Below, piece after piece: positions 1 to 9,574 of a stretch of 64,000 nucleotides of DNA. Within the stretch, counting starts at the first letter, position 1. Each line of letters begins with the position of its first letter. This DNA comes from Eubacteriales bacterium. Lineage in GTDB: Bacteria; Bacillota; Clostridia; Peptostreptococcales; Anaerovoracaceae. Both the position numbers and the translations under genes were made by a program. Below the pieces are notes generated by a model. It was not told where the DNA came from. It did not search any database and saw only the letters and a list, made by a program, of their open reading frames with translations. The DNA is taken from contig JAQYMQ010000011.1 of the NCBI GenBank assembly GCA_028872475.1, positions 1 through 64,000 of the forward strand, in the 5' to 3' direction.

Positions 1-1529
1 TTTACTCGGTATAAATCTGTTATGTTTCTATATTGAAGTGCCTGAAGTAAATGTGTGGATTTAATATTTTCAGATTCCTCCAAGTCAGCAATCGTTCGAG
101 CAACTTTTAATATTTTCATATAGCTTCTTAAACTTAGTTTCATTGTATTGTACGCATTTTCAACTAACTTTTTGGTTTCCTCGTCAAGTTTACAAAATAA
201 TTCTATTTCCTTATTACTTAGGTTAGCATTTGGCTTTACAGGTAATTTATATTTTTTGCATCTATAATTGCTGAAACGTATCGCCTTATCAACCATTTCT
301 TTCATTTCAGAAGTAGACATTCCTTTATTTTTTCTGTTGATTTCTTGCAATTTTATGTCCGGCATCGATATGTGCATGTCGATTCTATCTAAGAGTGGTG
401 CAGATAACTTATTCTGAAAGTTTACAATATCTCTTGTACTACAGGTGCATTCGTGATTTTTAGAACCAAGATAACCACATTTGCATGGATTTGTTGCAAC
501 AATAAGCTGAAAATTAGCGGGAAATGAGATGGTTTGTCTATTTCTGGTAATATTTATATAACCATCTTCTAATGGTTGTCTAAGTAGCTGTAAGCATTCA
601 CTACTAAAATTAGTTATTTCATCTAAAAACAATACACCAAGGTGAGCAAGAGAAATTTCGCCGGGTTTTGGAATAGTGCCTCCGCCAAGTAATGAAGTTT
701 TAGTTATGTTGTTATGTGGTGATCTGAATGGTCGATTTAACACGATAGGCAGATCTTTGTCCAGCATATTGGATATGCTATATATCTTAGTAATATCAAT
801 TTGTTCTTGAAATGACAAATAAGGCAATATTCCCGGAAAACGCTTCGCTAGCATAGTTTTACCTATTCCGGGATTGCCACATAATAATATGTTATGTCTA
901 CCGGCTGCTGCGATGATTAATCCTCTTTTAGTAGATTCATGCCCATATACATTAGCATAGTCTAGGGAAGAGTTTTTATTTGTAAAAGTTTTCTTCATTA
1001 TATATGGTTTTATTTTAGTATTTCCTAAGCAAAAACTGATGCACTCATTTAATGTCTTTATGGGTATAATTTTTATACCTTCAATCATTGTAGCTTCATC
1101 AGCATTTTCTTCAGGAATGACAGCATATTTAAAACCGGCATTTTTTGCAGAGATTATCATCGAAATAATTCCTTGTATTGGATTAACTTTTCCATTTAGG
1201 GATAATTCTCCAAAAAAAATTGTATTATCATTATCTTTATAATCTATGTTCATATAACTGAATAATATAGCCATAGCAATGCCTAAATCATAGTGATTAC
1301 CGCGTTTTTGTTTGTCGGCAGGTGCCAAATTGACAATAATTCTACACATGGGAAAATCAATATTACTATTTGAAATTGCAGTTTTTATCCTCTCTAATGA
1401 CTCTTTGATAATGGTATCTGTTAGTCCTATTATATGAAAATATGGCAGTCCCTTAGAAATATTTACTTCTATGGTAGTTATGTCAGCATCCATTGTAATA
1501 AGTGAAGCAGTATAAGTGTATGCAATCAT
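1..1529 (-). CDS. comM: YifB/ComM family Mg-chelatase-like AAA+ ATPase (3' end cut by window edge)
   Basis: About 509 codons are visible; the frame runs off the left edge. The translation starts MIAYTYTASLI and has an S5-like N-terminal region, a Walker A loop (CGNPGIGKTM), a Walker B strand (VLFLDEI) and a MgChI-type C-terminal segment (RSYMKILKVARTIADL). That segment normally lies close to the family's C-terminus, so few residues should be missing. ComM is known as an AAA+ branch-migration helicase that helps integrate DNA during natural transformation; that role here is inferred and fits comEC at 57 kb. The ATG at 1529 has an AGGTGAG ribosome site overlapping the yraN stop, so the two genes are probably co-transcribed. 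The dprA gene often found beside it is not on this side. Confidence 0.93.
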   Translation of the reverse strand, partial: MIAYTYTASLITMDADITTIEVNISKGLPYFHIIGLTDTIIKESLERIKTAISNSNIDFPMCRIIVNLAPADKQKRGNHYDLGIAMAILFSYMNIDYKDNDNTIFFGELSLNGKVNPIQGIISMIISAKNAGFKYAVIPEENADEATMIEGIKIIPIKTLNECISFCLGNTKIKPYIMKKTFTNKNSSLDYANVYGHESTKRGLIIAAAGRHNILLCGNPGIGKTMLAKRFPGILPYLSFQEQIDITKIYSISNMLDKDLPIVLNRPFRSPHNNITKTSLLGGGTIPKPGEISLAHLGVLFLDEITNFSSECLQLLRQPLEDGYINITRNRQTISFPANFQLIVATNPCKCGYLGSKNHECTCSTRDIVNFQNKLSAPLLDRIDMHISMPDIKLQEINRKNKGMSTSEMKEMVDKAIRFSNYRCKKYKLPVKPNANLSNKEIELFCKLDEETKKLVENAYNTMKLSLRSYMKILKVARTIADLEESENIKSTHLLQALQYRNITDLYRV

Positions 1530-1538
1530 AGATCTCAC

Positions 1539-1868
1539 CTAAAATGCGTTTTCGATATGATTACAATATACCTCAATGACATCAAAAGAAATATCGTAGT
1601 CATCTATATTCTTAGAGGATAGATATATGGCAGCAACCTTGCGTATTGTTGTTATTTTCTTATTATTGATACTTTCTCTAGGAAGTCCGTACTGGTCGCT
1701 GGTTCTGCTTTTGACTTCAGTAAAAATAAGTTTGTTGCCTTTTTTTGCAATAATATCTATTTCGCCAATTCTGCATCTAAAATTTGTTTCTATTATTTTA
1801 TATCCGTTTTCCTCTAAGAAAATAGAAGCGATTTTTTCACCAATGTTTCCTTTATGTTTCTTATTCAT
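1539..1868 (-). CDS. yraN: YraN/UPF0102 family nuclease-like protein
   Basis: A 109-residue protein starting MNKKHKGNIGEKIA. The motif GEIDII followed by FTEVKSR is the PD-(D/E)XK nuclease-like core of the UPF0102 family. The family is Holliday-junction-resolvase-like by fold, and its cellular role is unsettled. An in-frame start exists farther upstream at 1952, but a TTGACA-17-TAAATT promoter reading leftwards occupies 1924-1952, so transcription would begin near 1917 and the ATG at 1868 is the better start. Its stop is 9 bases before the yifB start, giving a two-gene minus-strand operon divergent from topA. Confidence 0.9.
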   Translation of the reverse strand: MNKKHKGNIGEKIASIFLEENGYKIIETNFRCRIGEIDIIAKKGNKLIFTEVKSRTSDQYGLPRESINNKKITTIRKVAAIYLSSKNIDDYDISFDVIEVYCNHIENAF

Positions 1869-1923
1869 TATCCTAATTATCCTTATAATATATAAATGTA
1901 AAAATTTTCCAATGTGTGATATG

Positions 1924-1952
1924 AATTTACCATATTTTACCAAATATGTCAA
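1924..1952 (-). promoter_or_regulatory. Predicted promoter of yraN-yifB
   Basis: On the minus strand, TTGACA (1947-1952) is separated by 17 bp from TAAATT (1924-1929). It lies about 50 bp upstream of the preferred yraN start and rules out the longer yraN reading frame. Confidence 0.6.
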
Positions 1953-1982
1953 GAGTGACTACATAATTATTAAAAAGATTGT

Positions 1983-2040
1983 TTGACAAAATAAAAAAAA
2001 TGTTATATACATTGTCAGTGAGGGTAATAACGAGTATAAT
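1983..2040 (+). promoter_or_regulatory. Two tandem predicted promoters of topA-hslVU
   Basis: P1 is TTGACA (1983-1988), 17 bp, TATACA (2006-2011). P2 is TTGTCA (2012-2017), 17 bp, TATAAT (2035-2040). Both fit sigma-A spacing and point to topA, whose ATG is 40 bp downstream of P2. Confidence 0.6.
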
Positions 2041-2079
2041 CGTTGAAAAGTAATATAAATAATTTAAGAAAGTATCATT

Positions 2080-4191
2080 ATGGAAAAGAGAAAGAAGAAA
2101 TCAACCCATAAAAAGAATCTTGTTATTGTTGAGTCGCCATCAAAGGCGAAGACAATAGGTAAATTTTTGGGAAGCAGCTATAAGGTTGTTGCTTCAGTAG
2201 GACATATAAGGGATTTACCTAAGAGTAGAATGGGAATTGATATAGAGAATGATTTCGAGCCGCAGTACATCAATATTAGAGGTAAGGGCGATATCATTAA
2301 AGAATTAAAAAAAGAAGCAAAAAATGCAAAAAATATCTTTCTTGCAACTGACCCGGATAGAGAAGGAGAAGCTATTTCTTGGCATATAGCACATATTTTG
2401 GATATTGATTTAGATTCTCTTTGTAGAGTTGAATTTTATGAAATAACAAAAGATGCTGTTAAAAAGGCGATTAAGAATCCTAGAAAATTAGATTTAACTC
2501 GTGTTGATGCACAGCAAGCGAGACGTGTTTTGGATAGAATTGTAGGATATTCTATAAGTCCTATATTATGGAAGAAAGTAAAACCGTATTTGAGTGCGGG
2601 GAGAGTTCAGTCTGCAGCACTTAAGATGATTTGTGACAGGGAAGATGAGATAAACTCATTTGTTTCGGAAGAATATTGGACAATTGATGCGATATTACAA
2701 AGTCAAAATGTAGCTAAGGGGAAGACATCAAAAGAAAATATTAATGCAACGTTAATAAAAAAATCTAATAAAAAAATTGAAATAAAGGATGAGAATGAAG
2801 CTGCCAATATAATAGAAGAATTGAAAGAAGGAAGCTTTGTTGTTGTAGATAAAAAGGAAAAGAATAGGAAGAAAAATCCACTACCTCCTTATACGACAAG
2901 TACTCTTCAACAGGATAGTTCAAATAAGTTAGGTTTTGCATCAAGAAAGACAATGCAGATAGCACAACAACTTTATGAAGGTATAAATATTAAAGGTCAC
3001 GGTACTGTTGGTATTATTTCATATATCAGAACGGATTCAGTGAGATTATCAAATGAGGCAAGAGAGGCTGCGAAAGGATATATTACGTCAAATTTTGGTG
3101 CACAATATTATAAAGGCACTGTTTATGGCAATAAGAAAAAGCAGGCTCAGGATGCTCATGAGGCAATTAGACCTTCAAATGTCGAACTTAGTCCGATAAA
3201 TATTAAGGACTCATTGACAAGTGATCAGTTCAAACTATACAACCTTATTTGGAATAGATTTTTAGCGAGTCAGATGGAGTCGGCAGAATATAAAGGGCTT
3301 GTAATAGATGTGAAGAACAATAAATATCTGTTTAGAGCTAATGGTCAGAAGTTGTTGTTTGATGGATTTTTAAAAATTTATAGCTACGACGATGAAAAAG
3401 ATAATGTATTGCCGGAAGTCAGCGTTGATGATGAGTTGATGAGTAAATCGTTTGAACCAAAACAGCATTTTACAAAGCCTGCAGCTAGATATACAGAAGC
3501 GTCATTAGTTAAGGCTCTTGAAGAGGAAAATATCGGCAGACCAAGTACATATGCGCCAATTGTTGCAACTTTGATGGATAGACGATATATCAAAAAAGAT
3601 AAGAAATCATTAATTCCAACGGTTTTGGGATTTACTGTAACTAAGCTTTTAGAAGAATATTTTACTGAAATAGTCGATGTAAAATTTACAGCAGATATAG
3701 AAGATAAAATTGATGAAGTTGGTGTTTCTATTGCTGACTGGAAGGATATTATTCGCAATTTTTATTTTAGTTTTGAAGCGCATATAGAAAAAGCTAATAA
3801 TGAAATTGAAGCTATAAAGCAAGAAGATGTTGTTACAGATATCGACTGTGAACTTTGCGGAAAGAAAATGGTTATTAAATCAGGTCGATATGGCGAGTTT
3901 TTAGCTTGTCAAGGTTATCCTGAGTGCCAAAATACTAAACCCATTGTTCACGAAATCGGTATAAAGTGTCCAAAATGTGGAAATGAATTACTAGAGAAGA
4001 AAAGTAGACGTGGAAAGATATTTTATGGATGTAGTAACTATCCTGAGTGTGATAATTCATATTGGGATAGACCTATTGAAAAAAAATGTCCTGAGTGTGG
4101 CGAGTTGCTTACTGAAAAAAATACAAAAAAGGGCAGAATGCTAAAATGTTTAAATAAAGATTGTAGCTATAAGGAAAAGATGGAGGAATAA
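2080..4191 (+). CDS. topA: DNA topoisomerase I
   Basis: Type IA topoisomerase of 703 residues, a normal length for Firmicutes; it relaxes negative supercoils. The N-terminal Toprim domain shows [16 protein letters not shown] and the acidic [14 protein letters not shown] motif. The catalytic tyrosine is Y315 in SYIRTDS. The C-terminus carries three four-cysteine zinc ribbons starting near residues 590, 630 and 670 ([21 protein letters not shown]). It heads a run topA-hslV-hslU with 1-9 bp gaps, so supercoiling control and proteolysis genes share a transcript. The ribosome site before ATG 2080 is weak. Confidence 0.97.
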   Translation: MEKRKKKSTHKKNLVIVESPSKAKTIGKFLGSSYKVVASVGHIRDLPKSRMGIDIENDFEPQYINIRGKGDIIKELKKEAKNAKNIFLATDPDREGEAISWHIAHILDIDLDSLCRVEFYEITKDAVKKAIKNPRKLDLTRVDAQQARRVLDRIVGYSISPILWKKVKPYLSAGRVQSAALKMICDREDEINSFVSEEYWTIDAILQSQNVAKGKTSKENINATLIKKSNKKIEIKDENEAANIIEELKEGSFVVVDKKEKNRKKNPLPPYTTSTLQQDSSNKLGFASRKTMQIAQQLYEGINIKGHGTVGIISYIRTDSVRLSNEAREAAKGYITSNFGAQYYKGTVYGNKKKQAQDAHEAIRPSNVELSPINIKDSLTSDQFKLYNLIWNRFLASQMESAEYKGLVIDVKNNKYLFRANGQKLLFDGFLKIYSYDDEKDNVLPEVSVDDELMSKSFEPKQHFTKPAARYTEASLVKALEEENIGRPSTYAPIVATLMDRRYIKKDKKSLIPTVLGFTVTKLLEEYFTEIVDVKFTADIEDKIDEVGVSIADWKDIIRNFYFSFEAHIEKANNEIEAIKQEDVVTDIDCELCGKKMVIKSGRYGEFLACQGYPECQNTKPIVHEIGIKCPKCGNELLEKKSRRGKIFYGCSNYPECDNSYWDRPIEKKCPECGELLTEKNTKKGRMLKCLNKDCSYKEKMEE

Positions 4192-4192
4192 T

Positions 4193-4732
4193 ATGACAAA
4201 ATTTCATGCGACAACAATTTGTGCAGTTAGAAGAAATGAAAATGATATATGTATCGGTGGAGACGGTCAGGTAACTATGGGTGAAACTGCCATTATGAAA
4301 AATGGTGCAAAGAAGATAAGAAAGATATATCATGATCAAGTTCTTACGGGGTTTGCCGGTAGTGTAGCAGATGCATTTTCGCTAATCGACAAGTTTGAAA
4401 ATAAATTGGATGAGCATTCTGGCAACTTAAAAAAAGCTGCTGTTTCATTAGCTCAATTTTGGAGAGCGGATAAGGCGATGAGAGGTCTTGAAGCTTTGAT
4501 GATTGCAGCAGATAAAGATACAATTTTAGTTATATCTGGAACAGGTGAAGTTATTGAGCCTGATGATGATTTTGTTGCAATTGGTTCAGGTGGAAATTAT
4601 GCATTTTCTGCAGCAAAGGCACTTTACAATAATACAGATATGGATGCTGAAGCGATTGTGAAAGAATCTTTGAATATCGCATCATCAATTTGTGTTTATA
4701 CTAATTCAAATATTTCAGTTGAAAGACTTTAG
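4193..4732 (+). CDS. hslV: ATP-dependent protease peptidase subunit HslV (ClpQ)
   Basis: 179 residues, the usual size of the HslV threonine/serine protease, which forms a double hexamer capped by HslU. The start [14 protein letters not shown] and internal [19 protein letters not shown] and AIGSGGNYA motifs are characteristic. The N-terminal nucleophile is ambiguous from sequence: it could be Thr2 after Met removal, as in the serine-type B. subtilis enzyme, or the ATT threonine pair after a short propeptide. The ATG lies 1 bp after the topA stop, with a GGAGGA site inside the topA end. Confidence 0.95.
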   Translation: MTKFHATTICAVRRNENDICIGGDGQVTMGETAIMKNGAKKIRKIYHDQVLTGFAGSVADAFSLIDKFENKLDEHSGNLKKAAVSLAQFWRADKAMRGLEALMIAADKDTILVISGTGEVIEPDDDFVAIGSGGNYAFSAAKALYNNTDMDAEAIVKESLNIASSICVYTNSNISVERL

Positions 4733-4741
4733 GAGGCAATA

Positions 4742-6187
4742 ATGAGTGATTTAAAAAATATGACACCTAGGGAGATTGTTGAAATCCTAGATAAATATAT
4801 AATTGGACAGGACGATGCAAAGAAATCTGTTGCTGTTGCACTTAGAAATAGATATAGAAGAAGTTTACTCAATGCAGAGTTGCAGGAGGAAATTACTCCT
4901 AAGAATATTTTAATGGTTGGACCTACAGGTGTTGGTAAGACAGAAATTGCAAGAAGATTAGCAAAGGTTATGGATGCACCTTTTGTCAAGGTAGAAGCTA
5001 CAAAGTTTACAGAAGTAGGTTATGTTGGTAGAGATGTAGACTCAATGATTAGGGATTTAATTGAATCATCAATTAGACTTACGAAGAAAAAGAGACTTGA
5101 AGAAAAGTATGGCGTTGCAGAAGCTATGGTAGAAGAAAAAATCGTTGATGCACTTATGCCGAACCAAAGTGTAAATAACACGAAGAGAAATACAACGCAA
5201 AATCCTTTCGACTTTCTTTTAATGAATAGTAATTATTTGTCACAGAAAGAGGAATATGAGCAGAAGAAACAGAATGAAGAAAGAGAAAAGAAGTTAGAAC
5301 ATGATGCTTCTAATCAGTATGCAAGAGATCAAATAATTCAGCAACTTCGTGATGGCAAATTAGAAAATGAATATATTGAGGTGGAAGTAAGTGTTGCTCA
5401 TAAGGGTAATCAACTTGATATGTCTAGCGAGGGTGTAGGTATTGCGATTGGCAATATCTTTGGCGATATGATGCCTGAAAAGAAAAAACGCAAGAAGATG
5501 ACAGTAAAAGAAGCTAGAGAAGTATTGCGTGAAGAAGAAGCTCAAAAATTGATTGATATGGATCAAGTCGTTGATGATGCAATTAAGAATGCTGAGCAAA
5601 ACGGAATTATATTTATTGATGAAATTGACAAGATTGCAAGTAGTAATATGAATGTTAGCGGTGGTGGAGTATCTAGAGAAGGTGTTCAGAGAGATATTTT
5701 ACCTATAGTTGAAGGAAGTGTTGTAAATACAAAACATGGTCCGGTAAACACAAATCATATTCTATTTATTGGTGCAGGTGCTTTCCATGTAGCTAAGACT
5801 ACGGATTTGATTCCTGAACTTCAGGGACGTTTTCCAATTAGAGTTGAGCTTGAGACCTTGACTGAAGAATTATTCTTAAAGATATTAACAGTTCCAGAAA
5901 ACGCGATTATCAAACAACACAAGGCACTTTTGGAAACAGAAGGTGTAAATATAGATTTTACAGCTGATGCGATTGAAGAGCTTGCGCATTTGGCTTATTT
6001 AATGAATGAGCAATATGAAAATATTGGTGCTAGAAGATTACATACTGTTTTAGAAAATTTACTGGAAGACATATCTTTTGCGCTACCAAATGTTGAAGAT
6101 AAGACAATTGTTATAGATAAAGAATATGTAGCGGAAAAATTTAAAGAAAAGGTTGATCCAGAAGATTTGGATAAATATATTATTTAA
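4742..6187 (+). CDS. hslU: ATP-dependent protease ATPase subunit HslU (ClpY)
   Basis: A 481-residue AAA+ unfoldase that feeds substrates to HslV. Walker A is GPTGVGKT at residues 60-67 and Walker B is FIDEIDK near residue 290. The expected low-complexity I-domain insertion lies between them (about residues 140-260, rich in E/K/N). The C-terminus ends DLDKYII, matching the family tail that docks into HslV. GGAGG sits 6 bp before the ATG, 9 bp after hslV. The codY gene that often follows this pair in Firmicutes is not here. Confidence 0.96.
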   Translation: MSDLKNMTPREIVEILDKYIIGQDDAKKSVAVALRNRYRRSLLNAELQEEITPKNILMVGPTGVGKTEIARRLAKVMDAPFVKVEATKFTEVGYVGRDVDSMIRDLIESSIRLTKKKRLEEKYGVAEAMVEEKIVDALMPNQSVNNTKRNTTQNPFDFLLMNSNYLSQKEEYEQKKQNEEREKKLEHDASNQYARDQIIQQLRDGKLENEYIEVEVSVAHKGNQLDMSSEGVGIAIGNIFGDMMPEKKKRKKMTVKEAREVLREEEAQKLIDMDQVVDDAIKNAEQNGIIFIDEIDKIASSNMNVSGGGVSREGVQRDILPIVEGSVVNTKHGPVNTNHILFIGAGAFHVAKTTDLIPELQGRFPIRVELETLTEELFLKILTVPENAIIKQHKALLETEGVNIDFTADAIEELAHLAYLMNEQYENIGARRLHTVLENLLEDISFALPNVEDKTIVIDKEYVAEKFKEKVDPEDLDKYII

Positions 6188-6193
6188 ATATGA

Positions 6194-6207
6194 GTGACTT
6201 TTGTCAC
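6194..6207. other. Short perfect inverted repeat downstream of hslU
   Basis: GTGAC-TTTT-GTCAC lies 6 bp after the hslU stop. It could be a weak stem or an operator for the hflX transcript. It has no strong T-tract (ATTTTACAT follows), so a terminator call is uncertain. Confidence 0.3.
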
Positions 6208-6350
6208 ATTTTACATATTTAAAATACGTAAAACACTATTATTCTTGTCTTGTGCTAATGTATATTAGTGCAGTAGGTAACTATAAAGTAGATAATCTAA
6301 TTATAGGAAATAAGATAGTATAATATTAAAAAATAATATAAAAGGACTAT

Positions 6351-7655
6351 ATGATAAATTTTGATGAAAAAAACAATATCATTGTTAATGAAAAGCCAAG
6401 AACAATTATTGTCGGTGTATCTACAGGTGATGATATAACATATTCGATGCAAGAATTGGAAAGGCTCGCCGAAGCGGCGGGCTGTCTTGTTATTGGAGAA
6501 ATGACACAGTCGCTCGAAAAGAGAAATAATGCAACATATATAGGTAAGGGCAAGGTTGATGAATTAAAAGAAGCGTGTAGTTCTTTAGATGCTAGTTTGG
6601 TTGTTTTTAATGATGAGCTGAATGGGATTCAGCTTAGGAATATCGAAGATGCGTTGGGTATAATCGTAATAGATAGAACTATATTGATATTAGATATATT
6701 TGCTAAACGTGCTACTACTAAAGAGGGCAATCTTCAGGTTGAACTTGCGCAATTACAATATAGAAAATCAAGATTAATAGGTTTTGGTAATTCGCTATCA
6801 CGTCAGGCAGGTGGTATTGGAACAAGGGGACCTGGTGAAAAGAAGTTAGAAACTGACAGACGACATATTGAAAGAAGAATAAATGAATTAAAAGAAGAAT
6901 TAGCAAAGATTGAAAAAGTTTCTTCTACTAAAAGAAAACGAAGGCAGAAGTCAAACATTCCTGTTGTAGCGTTAGTTGGATATACAAATGCAGGAAAATC
7001 AGCTCTGATGAATGCTATTTATAAAAAATCAGTAGAGCATATAGATGCTATGGAATCGGAAGAATTTAGTGTTTTTTCTGAAGATATGCTTTTTGCTACA
7101 CTTTCTACCAAGAATAAAAAGATTACTCTACGTGATAAGAGAGAGTTTTTGCTTATAGATACAGTTGGTTTTGTCAATAAGCTTCCGCATGATCTTGTAA
7201 AAGCGTTTAGAAGTACATTGGATGAAATACATTATGCTGATTTATTGTTACATGTAGTAGATGCATCTTTTGAGAACAATGATTATCAGATAGAAGTTAC
7301 AGAAGATGTTCTTAGGAAACTTGATGTAAATGATAAGGATAAAATTTTAGTTTATAATAAGGTAGATATTATAAATCAGGAAGAAGTAGAGATTATTAGT
7401 AGTGAAGGAATAATATTTACGTCTGCCGTTAATGATATTAATATAGATAAATTGCTTGAAAAAATAGTAGATAGAATTTTTAAACAAGGTAGGCATGCAA
7501 AGTTGGCTATCCCTTATGATAGAGGTGATTTGGTTAGCTTAGCCTGTGATAAAGGTCAAAACATTGTGTTAGAATATTCAGATGAAGCTACTATTGTTGA
7601 GGGTGATTTTGATGAAATTGTATATGGGAAACTAAGGTCATATGATACTTTATAA
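6351..7655 (+). CDS. hflX: Ribosome-associated GTPase HflX
   Basis: 434 residues, a full-length HflX. The N-terminal HflX domain (about 1-200) ends in a basic coiled segment with the LIGFGNSLSRQAGGIGTRGPGEKK signature. The G domain follows with G1 GYTNAGKS (about 209-216), G3 DTVGF (about 269) and G4 NKVD (about 336). HflX is known to split or rescue stalled 70S ribosomes under stress; its role here is by homology. AAAGGA precedes the ATG. The gene overlaps the next by 14 bp, so the two are probably translationally coupled. Confidence 0.95.
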   Translation: MINFDEKNNIIVNEKPRTIIVGVSTGDDITYSMQELERLAEAAGCLVIGEMTQSLEKRNNATYIGKGKVDELKEACSSLDASLVVFNDELNGIQLRNIEDALGIIVIDRTILILDIFAKRATTKEGNLQVELAQLQYRKSRLIGFGNSLSRQAGGIGTRGPGEKKLETDRRHIERRINELKEELAKIEKVSSTKRKRRQKSNIPVVALVGYTNAGKSALMNAIYKKSVEHIDAMESEEFSVFSEDMLFATLSTKNKKITLRDKREFLLIDTVGFVNKLPHDLVKAFRSTLDEIHYADLLLHVVDASFENNDYQIEVTEDVLRKLDVNDKDKILVYNKVDIINQEEVEIISSEGIIFTSAVNDINIDKLLEKIVDRIFKQGRHAKLAIPYDRGDLVSLACDKGQNIVLEYSDEATIVEGDFDEIVYGKLRSYDTL

Positions 7656-8265
7656 GACTGTAAAAAATGAAGCAATAGTAGAACAAGAGATAAAAAAGTC
7701 AAAGTTCATTGCACATATTAAGCCTGTAAGCACGAAAGATGAAGCAGATGAATTTATTGCGCAGATAAGAGCTATTCATAAGACAGCTACACATAATGTG
7801 CCTGCAATAGTAGTTGGACATAAAATGGAGGTGCAATGGGCAAGCGATGATGGTGAGCCACAGGGGACATCCGGAGCGCCTATTGTTCAAATGCTTGTTA
7901 ATGAAGGTGTTAGCGATGTAGTGCTCGTTGTTACCAGATATTTTGGTGGGATAAAATTAGGTACAGGTGGTTTAGTTAGAGCTTATACAAGTAGTGCCAA
8001 GCTTGCGTTAGAAGAAGCTGCTATATGTGACGTTAAGCAGATGAGTGTATTAAGTTTTGATATAGATTATACTTTTTTGAAGAGTATAGAGAGATTTTGT
8101 GAAAATAGTGAAGTGGAAATATTAAATATAAATTATACTGAAAAAGTTTTGATAGAGTTGTTGACAGATTTAGAAAATATTGATAATATAATTAAGCGCA
8201 TTGAAACAATCACTAGTGGCAGCAGTAGATTGGTAGATAAAAAAGAAATGATTTTAAAAATTTAA
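7642..8265 (+). CDS. yigZ: YigZ/IMPACT family protein (UPF0029)
   Basis: 207 residues. The N-terminal UPF0029 domain has the diagnostic DDGEPQGTSGAPI and VTRYFGGIKLGTGGLVRAY blocks (about 65-125), followed by the DUF1949-type C-terminal domain. Eukaryotic IMPACT modulates Gcn2 signalling; the bacterial function is not established, though ribosome or RNA binding has been suggested by fold. The ATG lies inside the 3' end of hflX (14 bp overlap), with TAAGG upstream. Only 70 bp separate its stop from the tRNA array, which has its own promoter. Confidence 0.92.
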   Translation: MILYKTVKNEAIVEQEIKKSKFIAHIKPVSTKDEADEFIAQIRAIHKTATHNVPAIVVGHKMEVQWASDDGEPQGTSGAPIVQMLVNEGVSDVVLVVTRYFGGIKLGTGGLVRAYTSSAKLALEEAAICDVKQMSVLSFDIDYTFLKSIERFCENSEVEILNINYTEKVLIELLTDLENIDNIIKRIETITSGSSRLVDKKEMILKI

Positions 8266-8281
8266 AAAACAATTAAAATTG

Positions 8282-8310
8282 TTGACAAACCTTTTATGAT
8301 TCTATATAAT
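8282..8310 (+). promoter_or_regulatory. Consensus promoter of the tRNA array
   Basis: TTGACA (8282-8287), 17 bp, TATAAT (8305-8310): a perfect sigma-A promoter 25 bp before the first tRNA. An AACAATT-AA-AATTGTT palindrome (8268-8283) overlaps the -35 box. Confidence 0.85.
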
Positions 8311-8335
8311 TAATAAATGTGCGAACGATATTTGT

Positions 8336-8411
8336 GGGCGCTTAGCTCAGCTGGGAGAGCATCTGCCTTACAAGCAGGAGGTCATAGGTTCGAGCCCTAT
8401 AGCGCCCACCA
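8336..8411 (+). tRNA. tRNA-Val (TAC)
   Basis: 76 nt cloverleaf with acceptor GGGCGCT/AGCGCCC, anticodon loop CTTACAA, discriminator A and an encoded CCA. First gene of a 15-tRNA array read from one promoter. Confidence 0.97.
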
Positions 8412-8421
8412 TAAATTTTGC

Positions 8422-8498
8422 GGTCCGGTAGTTCAGTTGGTTAGAATGCCAGCCTGTCACGCTGGAGGTCGTCGGTTCGAGCCCGATCCGGATCGCCA
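8422..8498 (+). tRNA. tRNA-Asp (GTC)
   Basis: 77 nt; acceptor GGTCCGG/CCGGATC with one G-T pair; anticodon GTC in CTGTCAC; T-loop GGTTCGAGCC; discriminator G and encoded CCA. Confidence 0.97.
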
Positions 8499-8534
8499 AT
8501 TTATAAAAATAAATATCTCAAATATGCATTATAT

Positions 8535-8610
8535 GCTGGCATAGCTCAACTGGTAGAGCAGCTGATTTGTAATCAGCAGGTTGGGGGTTCAAGTCCCTCT
8601 GCCAGCTCCA
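8535..8610 (+). tRNA. tRNA-Thr (TGT)
   Basis: 76 nt; acceptor GCTGGCA/TGCCAGC; anticodon loop TTTGTAA; encoded CCA. Confidence 0.97.
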
Positions 8611-8619
8611 TTAATTTGA

Positions 8620-8704
8620 GGAGGAGTGCCCGAGTGGCTAACGGGGGCGGACTGTAAATCCGTTGACTGAGTCTACAGTGGTTCGAATCCACTCTCCTCC
8701 ACCA
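8620..8704 (+). tRNA. tRNA-Tyr (GTA)
   Basis: 85 nt with the long variable arm of bacterial tRNA-Tyr; acceptor GGAGGAG/CTCCTCC; anticodon loop CTGTAAA; encoded CCA. Confidence 0.97.
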
Positions 8705-8722
8705 ACTTAAAAATGATGATTT

Positions 8723-8797
8723 GCGGAAGTGGCTCAGGGGTAGAGCATCGCCTTGCCAAGGCGAGGGTCGCGGGTTCGAATCCCGTCTTCCGCTCCA
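8723..8797 (+). tRNA. tRNA-Gly (GCC)
   Basis: 75 nt; acceptor GCGGAAG/CTTCCGC; anticodon loop TTGCCAA; encoded CCA. Confidence 0.97.
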
Positions 8798-8821
8798 TGT
8801 AAATTTATTACTATTAAATAT

Positions 8822-8895
<74 letters not shown>

Positions 8896-8910
8896 TTTTT
8901 TTTAATATAT

Positions 8911-8987
8911 GGGTCCATAGCTCAGCTGGATAGAGCAACGGCCTTCTAAGCCGTGTGTCCGGGGTTCGAATCCCTGTGGGCTCACCA
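8911..8987 (+). tRNA. tRNA-Arg (TCT)
   Basis: 77 nt; acceptor GGGTCCA/TGGGCTC with two G-T pairs; anticodon loop CTTCTAA, reading AGA/AGG, the favoured arginine codons in this AT-rich DNA; encoded CCA. Confidence 0.96.
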
Positions 8988-9003
8988 TTTTTTAGGGAGA
9001 CGA

Positions 9004-9078
9004 TGGGGTATCGCCAAGTGGTAAGGCACCGGACTTTGACTCCGTCATGCGCAGGTTCGAATCCCGCTACCCCAGCCA
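9004..9078 (+). tRNA. tRNA-Gln (TTG)
   Basis: 75 nt; acceptor TGGGGTA/TACCCCA; anticodon TTG in CTTTGAC. The outermost anticodon-stem pair (27-43) appears to be a C-T mismatch. Encoded CCA. Confidence 0.96.
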
Positions 9079-9082
9079 ATAT

Positions 9083-9158
9083 GACCCATTAGCTCAGTCG
9101 GTAGAGCACTTGACTTTTAATCAAGGTGTCCGGAGTTCGAATCTCCGATGGGTCACCA
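9083..9158 (+). tRNA. tRNA-Lys (TTT)
   Basis: 76 nt; acceptor GACCCAT/ATGGGTC; anticodon loop CTTTTAA; encoded CCA. It begins only 4 nt after tRNA-Gln. Confidence 0.97.
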
Positions 9159-9188
9159 AATATAATTAAACAGGGTTAAAACCGTATT

Positions 9189-9277
9189 GGAGGGGTGTCC
9201 GAGTGGTTTAAGGAGCTGGTCTTGAAAACCAGTGATTCCGAAAGGGACCGTGGGTTCGAATCCCACCCCCTCCGCCA
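9189..9277 (+). tRNA. tRNA-Ser (TGA)
   Basis: 89 nt with a long variable arm; acceptor GGAGGGG/CCCCTCC; anticodon TGA in CTTGAAA; discriminator G and encoded CCA. Confidence 0.97.
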
Positions 9278-9284
9278 ATATTGT

Positions 9285-9375
9285 GGAGAAGTACTCAAGA
9301 GGCTGAAGAGGACGGTTTGCTAAATCGTTAGGGCTCGTAAGGGTCGCATGGGTTCGAATCCCATCTTCTCCGCCA
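9285..9375 (+). tRNA. tRNA-Ser (GCT)
   Basis: 91 nt with a long variable arm; acceptor GGAGAAG/CTTCTCC; anticodon GCT in TTGCTAA; discriminator G and encoded CCA. Confidence 0.97.
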
Positions 9376-9379
9376 ACTT

Positions 9380-9455
9380 AGGGGTATAGCTCAGTTGGTA
9401 GAGCAGTGGTCTCCAAAACCATGTGCCGTGGGTTCAAGTCCTACTACCCCTGCCA
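9380..9455 (+). tRNA. tRNA-Trp (CCA)
   Basis: 76 nt; acceptor AGGGGTA/TACCCCT; anticodon loop CTCCAAA; discriminator G and encoded CCA. Confidence 0.97.
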
Positions 9456-9487
9456 TAACAATTTAATAAGGTGGATATCGTCATTAT

Positions 9488-9564
9488 CGGGGTGTAGCGC
9501 AGTTTGGTAGCGCAACTGGTTTGGGACCAGTGGGCCGCGGGTTCAAATCCTGCCACCCCGACCA
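9488..9564 (+). tRNA. tRNA-Pro (TGG)
   Basis: 77 nt; acceptor CGGGGTG/CACCCCG; anticodon loop TTTGGGA; encoded CCA. Confidence 0.97.
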
Positions 9565-9574
9565 TTTTGTAAAT

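Noticed and set aside
1039..1242. Plus-strand frame of 67 codons
   Set aside because: It is antisense to the yifB core and has no ribosome site or recognisable domain.
1986..8336. codY expected after hslU
   Set aside because: No frame between hslU and hflX; only 163 bp with a small palindrome.
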